This document shows positions 27,244 through 35,585 of a stretch of 64,000 nucleotides of DNA, in pieces (the first letter of the stretch is position 1; each line of letters starts with the position of its first letter). The notes below the pieces were generated by a model. The model worked only from the letters and a program-made list of their open reading frames with translations, searched no databases and was not told the DNA's origin. The translations under genes were made by a program, and so were the position numbers. Origin of the DNA: JAHEFT01 sp963766195 (GTDB taxonomy: Bacteria; Pseudomonadota; Gammaproteobacteria; Xanthomonadales; SZUA-36); contig CAVXYY010000004.1 of NCBI GenBank assembly GCA_963766195.1, positions 248,001-312,000 of the forward strand, given 5' to 3'.

Positions 27244-28461
27244 TTAAGGCATGAAAATCGTTGCAGGCTGTTCAAGCAGATCTTTCAGCGCCTGGATCAT
27301 CGCGGCGCCGTCATAACCATCGACGAAGCGGTGATCAAAGGAGGAAGAAAGGTTCATCATCCTCCGAACCACTACCTGGCCGTTGATGACTACCGGACGG
27401 TCAACTGACTTGTTCACGCCGATAATCCCGACCTCGGGCTGGTTGATGACCGGCGTGCTGACGATGCCGCCCATTTTCCCCAGGCTGGTGATGGTGATGG
27501 TGGAACCGCTCAGTTCATCGCGCGTCGCGGTATTGTCACGTGCTGCAGTGGTCACGCGCCGGATCTCCGAGGCCAGGTTTTCCAGGCCCCGCGCCTCACA
27601 GTGCTTGACCACCGGAACTTTCAGCCCGTCATTCGTCTGGGTTGCGATGCCCAGGTGAACGGCTTCAAACCGGATGATGACATTGCGTTCGGGATCATAA
27701 TGCGCGTTGCATTGCGGGAAATCCCGCAGGACACGTGTCACGGCCATGCCGATAAAGGCCAGCGGTGTCAGTTTTGGATCACCCTCTTTCTTCTGCGAGT
27801 TAAGGTGTTCGCGCAGGGATTCGAGCGCGGTAACGTCCACTTCTTCCACATAGGTAAAATGCGGAATCTCGCTGGCCGATCGGGCCATGCGTTCGGCAAT
27901 CTTCCGGCGTAACCCGATGACTTTTATTTCCGTGGTTGCGGTTTTAGGCGCTCCCGATGGCGGCCTCGTGATAACCGGTGCGGCGTGTACGCCCTTTGCC
28001 AAAAAGGCTTCAAAATCCTTTTTCAGAATACGGCCGCGCGGGCCGCTGCCGTTGATTAAAGACAGATCAATGCCGGCTTCCCGCGCGTGGGCGCGAATTG
28101 ACGGGGAAGTGGTCACTTTCCCGGCGGGTGCAGGGGAGGGGGATGATGAGGCATCGCCGGCATGGCCGGCTCCCACATCAACTTGCTCCTCGCTTTTCGC
28201 GTCGGGCGCCGCGGCAGCCGCTGAGGTTTCAAATATGATCAATGGCGAACCCACGGTGACCATGTCGCCTTCAGCGCCGGCGATCGACACAACAGTGCCA
28301 CTTACCGGCGCCGTCAATTCAACGGCGGCTTTGTCCGTCAACATCGCGCAGATCGGGTCCTCTTCCAGCACGGTGTCTCCCACCCGGACCATCCACTCCG
28401 CAATTTCCGCCTCAACCGTGCCTTCGCCCAGGTCGGGCAGTTTGAAAATGAACTCGCTCAT
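27244..28461 (-). CDS. bkdB: Branched-chain 2-oxoacid dehydrogenase, dihydrolipoyl acyltransferase (E2)
   Basis: This 405-aa E2 core starts MSEFIFKLPDLGEG at the ATG overlapping the E1beta stop. Domains: lipoyl domain (about 1-80, lipoylated Lys in MLTDKAAVELTAP), an Ala/Pro linker, a peripheral subunit-binding domain (SPSIRAHAREAGIDLSLING, then GPRGRILKKD), and the acyltransferase domain with the catalytic FDHRFVDGYDG near the C-terminus. It transfers the branched acyl group from E1 to CoA in leucine, isoleucine and valine breakdown. No E3 (lpd) gene is adjacent, so E3 is presumably shared with other complexes. Confidence 0.93.
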   Translation of the reverse strand: MSEFIFKLPDLGEGTVEAEIAEWMVRVGDTVLEEDPICAMLTDKAAVELTAPVSGTVVSIAGAEGDMVTVGSPLIIFETSAAAAAPDAKSEEQVDVGAGHAGDASSSPSPAPAGKVTTSPSIRAHAREAGIDLSLINGSGPRGRILKKDFEAFLAKGVHAAPVITRPPSGAPKTATTEIKVIGLRRKIAERMARSASEIPHFTYVEEVDVTALESLREHLNSQKKEGDPKLTPLAFIGMAVTRVLRDFPQCNAHYDPERNVIIRFEAVHLGIATQTNDGLKVPVVKHCEARGLENLASEIRRVTTAARDNTATRDELSGSTITITSLGKMGGIVSTPVINQPEVGIIGVNKSVDRPVVINGQVVVRRMMNLSSSFDHRFVDGYDGAAMIQALKDLLEQPATIFMP

Positions 28462-29474
28462 TCGATCTCCATCAGTTTGCGGATCCCGTCTACCAATCGC
28501 TGCTGGACCGGGAAATATTGCCATTCGAAGGCGTGGGGGTAGGGCGTATCCCAACCGGTGACGCGCGAGATGGGCGCCTCAAGGTGCCAGAAGCATTCCT
28601 TTTGAATGGTAGCCACCAGTTCGGCGCCGTAGCCACAGAAGCGTGTTGCTTCATGCGCGACCATCGCCCGACCGGTCTTGTTTACCGACTCCCGGATGGT
28701 GTCAATATCCAGCGGCATCAGGGTACGAACATCGATGATCTCGGCGCTGACCCCGGCCTTTTTCGCTGCAGCCTGGGCCACGTGTACGATGGTGCCGTAC
28801 GTGATGATGGTCATGTCATCACCCTTCTCGACCACGTCCGCCTTGTCCAGCGGCACCGTGTAGTAACCATCCGGGACTTCGCCCTTGGGGTGGGTGGCCC
28901 AGGATACGGCCGGCTCGTCGGGAACGCCGTAGAACGGGCCGTTATAAATGCGCTTGGGTTCGAAAAATATCACCGGGTCGTCCGATTCGATCGCGCTGAT
29001 CAACAGGCCCTTGGCATCGTAGGGATTGGACACCATGACTGTTTTCACACCCGATATATGCGTAAATATGCCCTCCGGGCTTTGCGAATGTGTTTGCCCG
29101 CCACGAATGCCGCCACCGCAGGGAGTGCGGATCGTTACCGGCGAAAAGAACTCGCCGGAGCTGCGGTAACGCAGGCGGGAGAGTTCGCTGACGACCTGGT
29201 CGAACCCGGGGTAAATATAATCCGCGAACTGGATTTCCACGACCGGCCTGAGGCCATTGATACCCAGCCCGATTGCGGTCGCGATGATACCGCCTTCTGC
29301 GATGGGTGCATCGATCACGCGGTGCTGCCCGTATTTTTTCTGCAGCCCGTCCGTGCATCGGAAAACACCGCCGAAGTAGCCGATGTCCTGCCCGAATGCG
29401 ATCACGCTGGGGTCTTTTTCAAGCATCACGTCGTGCGCCGAGCGGATGGCCTGGATCATGCTCATCTGGCTCAT
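28458..29474 (-). CDS. bkdA2: Branched-chain 2-oxoacid dehydrogenase E1 component, beta subunit
   Basis: This 338-aa transketolase-like protein starts MSQMSMIQAIRSAHDVML. The GQDIGYFGGVFRCTDGLQ segment, the RTPCGGGIRGGQTHSQSPEG loop and a C-terminal transketolase domain (VRTLMPLDIDTI) match E1beta of branched-chain complexes. With E1alpha it decarboxylates 2-oxo acids from branched amino acids using TPP. Its ATG shares a base with the E1alpha stop and its end overlaps E2, giving tight coupling and fixed stoichiometry. Confidence 0.93.
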   Translation of the reverse strand: MSQMSMIQAIRSAHDVMLEKDPSVIAFGQDIGYFGGVFRCTDGLQKKYGQHRVIDAPIAEGGIIATAIGLGINGLRPVVEIQFADYIYPGFDQVVSELSRLRYRSSGEFFSPVTIRTPCGGGIRGGQTHSQSPEGIFTHISGVKTVMVSNPYDAKGLLISAIESDDPVIFFEPKRIYNGPFYGVPDEPAVSWATHPKGEVPDGYYTVPLDKADVVEKGDDMTIITYGTIVHVAQAAAKKAGVSAEIIDVRTLMPLDIDTIRESVNKTGRAMVAHEATRFCGYGAELVATIQKECFWHLEAPISRVTGWDTPYPHAFEWQYFPVQQRLVDGIRKLMEIE

Positions 29475-30715
29475 CAGGACTCTCCCCGCATTTTCAGGAG
29501 CTTTTCCTGTTGTTTTCTGAGATGTTCAGGCATTTCGGCGAACACATCCTCGAACATCAGCTTCACGTCGAGGAAGGGTGGTTCCGTCATGGTTCCATAA
29601 GAAATCGCTTCTTTCCAGGCCTCGATGACAGTGGTTTTCATTTCCACTTCTAGCGCGGCATGTTGATCTTCAGACCAGTGCCCTTCCTTGATCAGGAAAT
29701 GTTTCAACCGCTCAATCGGGTCGCCCAGCGGAAAGGCTTTCCACTCATCCTTTGGCCGGTAGCGGGAAGGATCGTCGCTGGTGGAGTGTGCGCCGCCCCG
29801 GTAGGTGACGAGCTCGATCAGGGTCGGGCCGCCGCCGCTGCGTGCGCGGTCGGCCGCCCAGCGGGTGACGGCGTAAACCGCCAACAGGTCGTTTCCGTCT
29901 ACCCGGATTCCCGGAATACCCAGGCCCAGGCCGCGCGCCGCAAAAGGCCGGCGCTCGCCCCCGGCGGTTCCCTGGAAGGTCGAGATCGCCCACTGGTTGT
30001 TGGTGACATTGAGAACAACCGGCGCGTTGTAGACCGCTGCAAAAGTGAGGGCATAGTGAAAATCCGCCTCTGCCGTGCTGCCGTCACCCACCCATGACGC
30101 GGCAATATGGTCTTCACCCTTGATTGCCGAGCCCATGGCCCAGCCGACTGCCTGGGGAAACTGGGTGGCGAGGTTGCCGGAAATCGTGAACATATTGTTT
30201 TTCTTGTTCTGGTAAAAGACCGGCATTTGACGGCCCTTGCAGAAGTCCCGGCTGTTCGACAGGCAGTGGCACATCATATTGACCAGGCCGGTTTCCCGCA
30301 TGATGTACAGACCCTGGTTGCGATAAGCGGGGAACATCATGTCCCCGGGTTCAAACGCCAGCCCCTGGCCGATCGATACCGCCTCTTCTCCCAGGGCCTG
30401 CATGTAAAAAGTGATTTTGCCCTGGCGCTGCATGCGCTGCATGCGGTCATCATAGGTGCGCGTCAGCACCATCAGGCGCAGGGCTTCGATCAGGGTTTCT
30501 GTGTCCAGATTCGGCTTCCAGGGGCCCTGCGCAACGTGGTCGTCATCCAGAACACGCACCAGTTCCAGCGCCAGGTATTCGATGTCGGCGGCCCTGGCGT
30601 CGATGGGAGGGCGGTCAACGGTTCCGGCGGCGGATAAATTCAGGTAGCTGAAATCCGGTGTGTCGCCGGGGCGCGCTGAGGCTTGGGGAATATGAAGTTT
30701 GGGGTTTTTAGTCAT
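29474..30715 (-). CDS. bkdA1: Branched-chain 2-oxoacid dehydrogenase E1 component, alpha subunit
   Basis: This 413-aa protein has the Pseudomonas-type length and N-terminal extension. The TPP/Mg motif runs from GDGSTAEADFHYALTFA to NNQWAIS, and the phosphorylation-loop-like YRGGAHSTSDDPSRYRP is present. It is first in the operon bkdA1-bkdA2-bkdB and divergent from the acyl-CoA dehydrogenase gene across 176 bp. A sigma-70-like promoter could not be assigned with confidence in that gap. Confidence 0.93.
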   Translation of the reverse strand: MTKNPKLHIPQASARPGDTPDFSYLNLSAAGTVDRPPIDARAADIEYLALELVRVLDDDHVAQGPWKPNLDTETLIEALRLMVLTRTYDDRMQRMQRQGKITFYMQALGEEAVSIGQGLAFEPGDMMFPAYRNQGLYIMRETGLVNMMCHCLSNSRDFCKGRQMPVFYQNKKNNMFTISGNLATQFPQAVGWAMGSAIKGEDHIAASWVGDGSTAEADFHYALTFAAVYNAPVVLNVTNNQWAISTFQGTAGGERRPFAARGLGLGIPGIRVDGNDLLAVYAVTRWAADRARSGGGPTLIELVTYRGGAHSTSDDPSRYRPKDEWKAFPLGDPIERLKHFLIKEGHWSEDQHAALEVEMKTTVIEAWKEAISYGTMTEPPFLDVKLMFEDVFAEMPEHLRKQQEKLLKMRGES

Positions 30716-30891
30716 ACGCGAAATGATACGCGTTTTGCCGGTTGATGCCGAGTATTGTCGGAGATCAAGTACACCAGGGCATTGCCGATTTAGTATAAAT
30801 TATGGACAAAAACCGCGTTCTGACGGTTGTGTTATAGGTCCCCGGACCACACCTATTCGGAATCGATTATTCCCGCGGCGGAGCAAGAACC

Positions 30892-32670
30892 ATGAGCGAA
30901 TACAGTTACCCATACAAGGATGCGGCATTCATTTTCGAGGAACTGGTCGAGTTTGACAAAATGTGCGAGGAAGGCGGCCTTGTCGACGTCAATTGCGACC
31001 TGGCTGCAGCCATTCTCGAGGAAGCAGGGCGTTTCGGCAGCGAAGTTATCGCGCCTCTGAATGTCACCGGTGACCGGGAAGGCGCGACGCTCGATGAGAC
31101 CGGCGTGCGCGAAACGCCGGGTTTTTCGGAAGCGTACCGGCAATACACGGAAAACGGCTGGTCTTCGTTGCCGTTTGACGAAGAGTACGGCGGTCAGGGA
31201 ATGCCAAAAATCATCGGCACTGCGGCCGAAGAGGTCTGGCAGTCTTCAAACCTTGCGTTTTCCCTGTGTCCTTTGCTGACGCACGGAGCCGTGGATGCGC
31301 TCGAAAAACACGGTTCCGATCAGCTGAAGGATCTTTACCTCGCCAAATTGATTTCCGGCGAGTGGACCGGAACCATGAACCTTACCGAGCCACAGGCCGG
31401 TTCTGACCTGGCAGCCATCAATACCAGGGCGATGCCGGAAGGTGACCATTTCCTGCTTACCGGCCAGAAGATATTCATTACGTGGGGGGACCACCAGATG
31501 ACGGAAAATGTCATACACCTGGTGCTGGCCCGTCTGCCTGACGCGCCGGCGGGTGTTCGCGGCATTTCCCTGTTCCTGGTCCCCAAGTTTTTGCTCAATG
31601 AGAATGGCGATGCTGGTGAGCGCAATGACGTTCATTGTGTATCCCTCGAGCACAAACTCGGCATCCATGGCAGTCCCACCTGCGTGATGGCTTTTGGTGA
31701 CAAGGGTGGCGCCGTCGGCTACATGGTAGGTGAGCCACATCGCGGGCTGATGGCGATGTTCACGATGATGAACGCAGCGCGTCAATCCGTGGGCCTGCAG
31801 GGGCTTTCCCTTTCCTCACGCTCGTACCAGCAGGCGCTGGCCTGGGCCAAGGAGCGCCTGCAGGGCACGCGCAGCGACGGCAGCCGGTTTCCGATCATCG
31901 AGTTCCCCGACGTGCGGCGCATGCTGATGCTGATGAAAGCGGGCACCGAGTCGATGCGCGGATTCGCCTACCTGGCCGCCGCCGAGATCGATCGAAGCCG
32001 CATGGCGTCTGACCCGGAGCAGGCAGCCAAACACCATGCGCGCGTCGAGCTTTTCACACCCATCGTGAAAGGCTGGTTGACGGAAATGTCGCAGGAACTC
32101 ACGTCCTACGGCATCCAGATTCATGGCGGCATGGGTTATGTCGAGGAGACCGGAAGTGCGCAATACTATCGTGACGCACGAATTACCACGATTTACGAGG
32201 GAACTACCGCCATCCAGGCCAACGACCTGGTGGGCCGCAAAGTCCTGGCCGACAACGGCGAGGTGCTGGCGGATCTGCTAAGGGAAATGCAGCAGACGGC
32301 CGAAGCGCTCAGCGCAACGGAGCAGGCTTCCGCGATGGGCAGCTCATTGCAACAGGCCGTGCAAGCGGGAGTCGAGGCACGGCAGTGGATCCTTGATCAT
32401 GCCGGCGAGAATCGCGATGTCGCGGGCGCCGCGGGCGTGAACTTCCTGATGCTCCTGGGATACATTTGCGGAGGATGGATCATGGGACTTTCTGCACTCA
32501 AGGCATCCAGGCTGCTGGCAAGCGGGGGCGGAGATACTGCGTTCCTGAAAGCCAAACTGGTGACCGCGAAGTTTTATTGTGATCACCTGCTGCCGCGGGC
32601 AGGCGCCTGCCTGGCGTCGGTCAAAGCCGGTCCGGAAAACATGATGGAGATGCCCGCCGGGCAGTTCTAG
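30892..32670 (+). CDS. Acyl-CoA dehydrogenase, long form with C-terminal extension (DmdC/FadE-like)
   Basis: This 592-aa flavoenzyme introduces a trans-2 double bond in an acyl-CoA. Seen: MNLTEPQAGSDLAAI, then FITWGDHQMTENVIH (flavin-contact region), IHGGMGYVEETGSAQYYRDA, and the likely catalytic Glu in TTIYEGTTAIQANDL. The length and C-terminal domain match the group containing 3-methylmercaptopropionyl-CoA dehydrogenase (DmdC) and related fatty acyl-CoA dehydrogenases. Divergent pairing with bkd genes supports branched or short acyl-CoA oxidation; the DMSP-related function is only one option. Confidence 0.88.
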   Translation: MSEYSYPYKDAAFIFEELVEFDKMCEEGGLVDVNCDLAAAILEEAGRFGSEVIAPLNVTGDREGATLDETGVRETPGFSEAYRQYTENGWSSLPFDEEYGGQGMPKIIGTAAEEVWQSSNLAFSLCPLLTHGAVDALEKHGSDQLKDLYLAKLISGEWTGTMNLTEPQAGSDLAAINTRAMPEGDHFLLTGQKIFITWGDHQMTENVIHLVLARLPDAPAGVRGISLFLVPKFLLNENGDAGERNDVHCVSLEHKLGIHGSPTCVMAFGDKGGAVGYMVGEPHRGLMAMFTMMNAARQSVGLQGLSLSSRSYQQALAWAKERLQGTRSDGSRFPIIEFPDVRRMLMLMKAGTESMRGFAYLAAAEIDRSRMASDPEQAAKHHARVELFTPIVKGWLTEMSQELTSYGIQIHGGMGYVEETGSAQYYRDARITTIYEGTTAIQANDLVGRKVLADNGEVLADLLREMQQTAEALSATEQASAMGSSLQQAVQAGVEARQWILDHAGENRDVAGAAGVNFLMLLGYICGGWIMGLSALKASRLLASGGGDTAFLKAKLVTAKFYCDHLLPRAGACLASVKAGPENMMEMPAGQF

Positions 32671-32704
32671 CGGCCCCGGGGAGCCGCGTTGCAGCGATCG
32701 CCGG

Positions 32705-34076
32705 TCAAAGGCCGTTGTACAGGATCAGGGCAATTGAGATCGGCGCAACCCAACGCAACAGCCAGAACCATGCCCGGAACAGGGTGTGGTTCTTGATCTG
32801 CAACTCCGCCTCGATCGCTTGAGGCTTGAGCCTCCAGCCAACGAATATGGCCAGGAGCAGACCGGAAAGCGGCATCATGAAGTTGGCGGTCAGGTAGTCC
32901 AGTATCTCGAAATATCCAAATTCAGCGTAACGATCGATCGTCGCCAGCGGCCGCCATTGCGCCCATCGATTGAACGAGAAGACAGACCCGATCCCGAGCA
33001 TAAAAATCGAGCTGCACACGAATAGAGCCGCCGGCGCACGTTTCAAACGGAACCGTTCCTGCCACCATGCGATTGCCGGCTCGAGCATGGCGATGACCGA
33101 GGTCAGTGCGGCGAAAAAAAGCAGCAGAAAAAACAGGGCTCCAAAAATCTGGCCCCCGGTTACGGCGCCAAAGGCAATCGGCAAGCTGACGAAAATCAGC
33201 CCGGTGCCTTCAGCCGGATCCAGTCCGTTCGCGAAGACGATCGGAAAAATCGCCAGTCCCGCGATGATCGCGACCAGGGTGTCCATGCCAGCAATGATTA
33301 CGGCTGATTTTCCGATCGATACTTCCCTCGGAAGATAAGCCCCGTAACCCATCATCAGACCCATCGCCACTCCGATCGAGAAAAACGCATGGCCTATCGC
33401 CACGAGGACGACTTTTGGAGTGATCGCGGAAAGGTCTGAAATCAAACATGAAATGAAGGGCGCTGGTCATGTCCCCTTCGACCGCTCCGTAAAACACCAT
33501 TGCCAGGAGCAGGGCAAAGAGAACCGGCATCAGTAGCTTCACCGTCCTTTCGATGCCTTTTTTCAGGCTCCGAACCAGGATCACGGTGCAGATAGCCATG
33601 AAGACGCCATGCCACAGGGTGAGTTGAGCCGGGCTGGCCAGCAAGGCGTCAAATTGAGCGCTGATCGCGGAGGCCTCCCGTCCGTTGAAGTCGCCGCTCG
33701 CATTCTTGAATATGTAGGCCATTGCCCAGCCGGCAATCACGCTGTAATAAGTTGTGATCAGGTAGCCGGCCAGCATGCCCAGCCAGCCGACGGACGACCA
33801 GGCGGCGGACCGTCCCGAGGCCCTGGCGACAATGGCCATGGCATTGGGCGGGCTTTGGCGGCCCCATCGGCCCACGGCGATTTCGGCAACCAGGATGGGA
33901 AGAGCCACAAAAACAATGACGACAAGGTAGACCAGTACGAAAGCGCCGCCCCCGTTTTCCCCGGTGATGTACGGGAACTTCCAGATATTACCCAGGCCTA
34001 CCGCCGCACCAACGGCCGCCAGCAGAAATGACGCCCGCGAAGACCAGTTCTCATGTTTTCTGTAGGTCGTGGCCAC
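32705..34076 (-). CDS. Sodium-dependent neurotransmitter:sodium symporter (SNF) family transporter; one frame break
   Basis: The product would be about 456 aa with 12 helices. The family hallmark AVGLGNIWKFPYITGENGGG lies in helix 1, and GHAFFSIGVAMGLMMGYGAY in helix 6-7. It imports amino acids with sodium. The frame breaks at 33439-33441; removing one A of AAA joins HFMFDSDLS to AITPKVVLVAIGHAFF. It lies 14 bp from purU on the same strand and may bring in a substrate for the adjacent sarcosine/glycine pathway (inference). Confidence 0.88.
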
Positions 34077-34090
34077 GGTAAAGAAGGGTC

Positions 34091-34958
34091 CTAATCGTTC
34101 AGAACAATGGTCCTCGTGCCGTTGTCGAAAACCCGGTGTTCCGCGTGCCAGCGGACCGCACGGTTCAGCACGATGCTCTCGACGTCCTGGCCAAGACGTT
34201 CGAGTTCCTTGGGTTTCATCGTGTGATTTACCCGCACCACGTCCTGCTCAATGATCGGCCCTTCATCCAGGTCCGTTGTCACGTAGTGTGCGGTGGCGCC
34301 AATCAACTTCACGCCCCGGTCGTAAGCCTGGTAATACGGCCGCGCTCCCTTGAAGCCCGGCAGGAAGGAATGGTGGATGTTGATGGCGCGGCGGGCCAGG
34401 GTTTCACAGGCGTGGGGCGTCAGGATTTGCATGTACCTGGCCAGGACCAGCAACTCCGATCCGGTTTCCTCGAACAGCGCCAGGAGCCTGGCTTCCTGCT
34501 GGGGTTTTTTGCCGGGTTCGATCGGGTAATGAAAGTAGGGCAGCTTGTACCATTCGGCCAGCGAGCGCTGGTCGTCGTGATTCGAGACAATTCCGGTGAT
34601 CTCTATGGGCAGGTGTCCGTCCCACCAATGGTGCAGCAGGGTATTGATGCAATGGCTCTGACGCGAAACCGCGATCAGGGTCCGGACCTTTCTGGCCGGC
34701 CGGGAAAAAGTTGAAGCGCATTCCGAAGCGCCGTGCGACGGTGTCCTTGTAACTTTCTGCCATTTTCCCGAGTTCGGCAAGGTCTTTGGCGTCGTCTTCA
34801 AACTTGACCCTGAGGAACGATTTCTGGGCGTCGTCATCGACAAAATGGGACATTTCAGTGATCAGGGAGCCCCGGTCGGCCAGGAAACCGGTCGCTGCGG
34901 CGACGATACCCACGCTGTCGGTACAACTGGATTTGAGAATATAGGAGGGGCGGTTCAT
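34091..34958 (-). CDS. purU: Formyltetrahydrofolate deformylase; one frame break
   Basis: PurU hydrolyses 10-formyltetrahydrofolate to formate and tetrahydrofolate. The N-terminal ACT domain (about 1-85, CTDSVGIVAAATGFLADRGS) is followed by a formyltransferase-like catalytic domain with NIHHSFLPGFKGARPYYQAY and GATAHYVTTDLDEGPIIEQD. One extra base at 34689-34691 (TTT) interrupts; the corrected length is 288 aa, typical. The ATG overlaps the soxG stop. Pairing with sarcosine oxidase is well known: the oxidase loads C1 units on THF, and PurU regenerates free THF. Confidence 0.92.
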
Positions 34959-35585
34959 CAGGCGGCACCATGTTTTTCTGTCAGTTCATCGGCATGGCCT
35001 GCTGATTCAGTCAGCAGCGACCACAGGTACTTGGCGATACTCCGGTCGAATATCAGGTCGAATACGAATTTTCCGCCGTATTGCGGCAGAAGGGGCTGAT
35101 GATAATGCACGATGACCGCGACGTGCCCCATTTTTGTTCGCGCACAATGCGCCCCGTGCCCGGGGCCGCTCAAAAAATCCAGGCAGCTCAGCTTGCCCAG
35201 CAGCCAGGGCGAACCCGGGCCGGACAGCCGGAACACTGGCCAGCCCATCCGAGCTATCCAGGACGGAAGTCTGTTCAGGGTCTGTAATAGTCTCAAGCGA
35301 TTGCACCAGGGATCGGGCCGGGGTCGATTCACTCAGCAGCAGCCATTCACCCGGCCTGAGGCAAAGGGCGACCGGGTCTTCCCCGCTGCAAGTCCCCGTC
35401 ACGGCCGGCAGATCCAAGGAGAATCTGTCCTGGAGCGGTTGCTCCTGGAGGCTGTGCAGGCGAACCATCGAAGCGCCGCTGCATTTCTTCGAGGCACAGC
35501 GTGACGGCCTCGGAAAGCAGGGGATTCCATGCCTGCCTGTTGCAGAGGCCGTCCCGCTGCTTTTTCCGCCTGTCGCTTTAGCCAT
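34958..35585 (-). CDS. soxG: Sarcosine oxidase gamma subunit; about three frame breaks
   Basis: Readable pieces in order: MAKATGGKSSGTASATGR, then WNPLLSEAVTLCLEEMQRRF in another frame, then LQDRFSLDLPAV with LCLRPGEWLLLSES, then VFRLSGPGSPWLLGKLSCLD with YGGKFVFDLIFDRSIAKYLW. The last two match SoxG, a small GcvT-like subunit of heterotetrameric sarcosine oxidase. Breaks lie near 35555 (a GGCA repeat), around 35480, and near 35240. With corrections the product is about 208 aa, the usual size. Its start overlaps the soxA end by 8 nt. Assembly error and real damage cannot be separated here. Confidence 0.72.

Noticed and set aside
28518..29600. Long plus-strand open frame over bkdA2
   Set aside because: Shadow of the E1beta gene; no recognisable protein features.
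30716..30891. Sigma-70 promoters in the bkdA1/acyl-CoA dehydrogenase gap
   Set aside because: Several TATAAA/TATACT-like strings occur but none has a plausible -35 at 16-18 bp, so no site is called.
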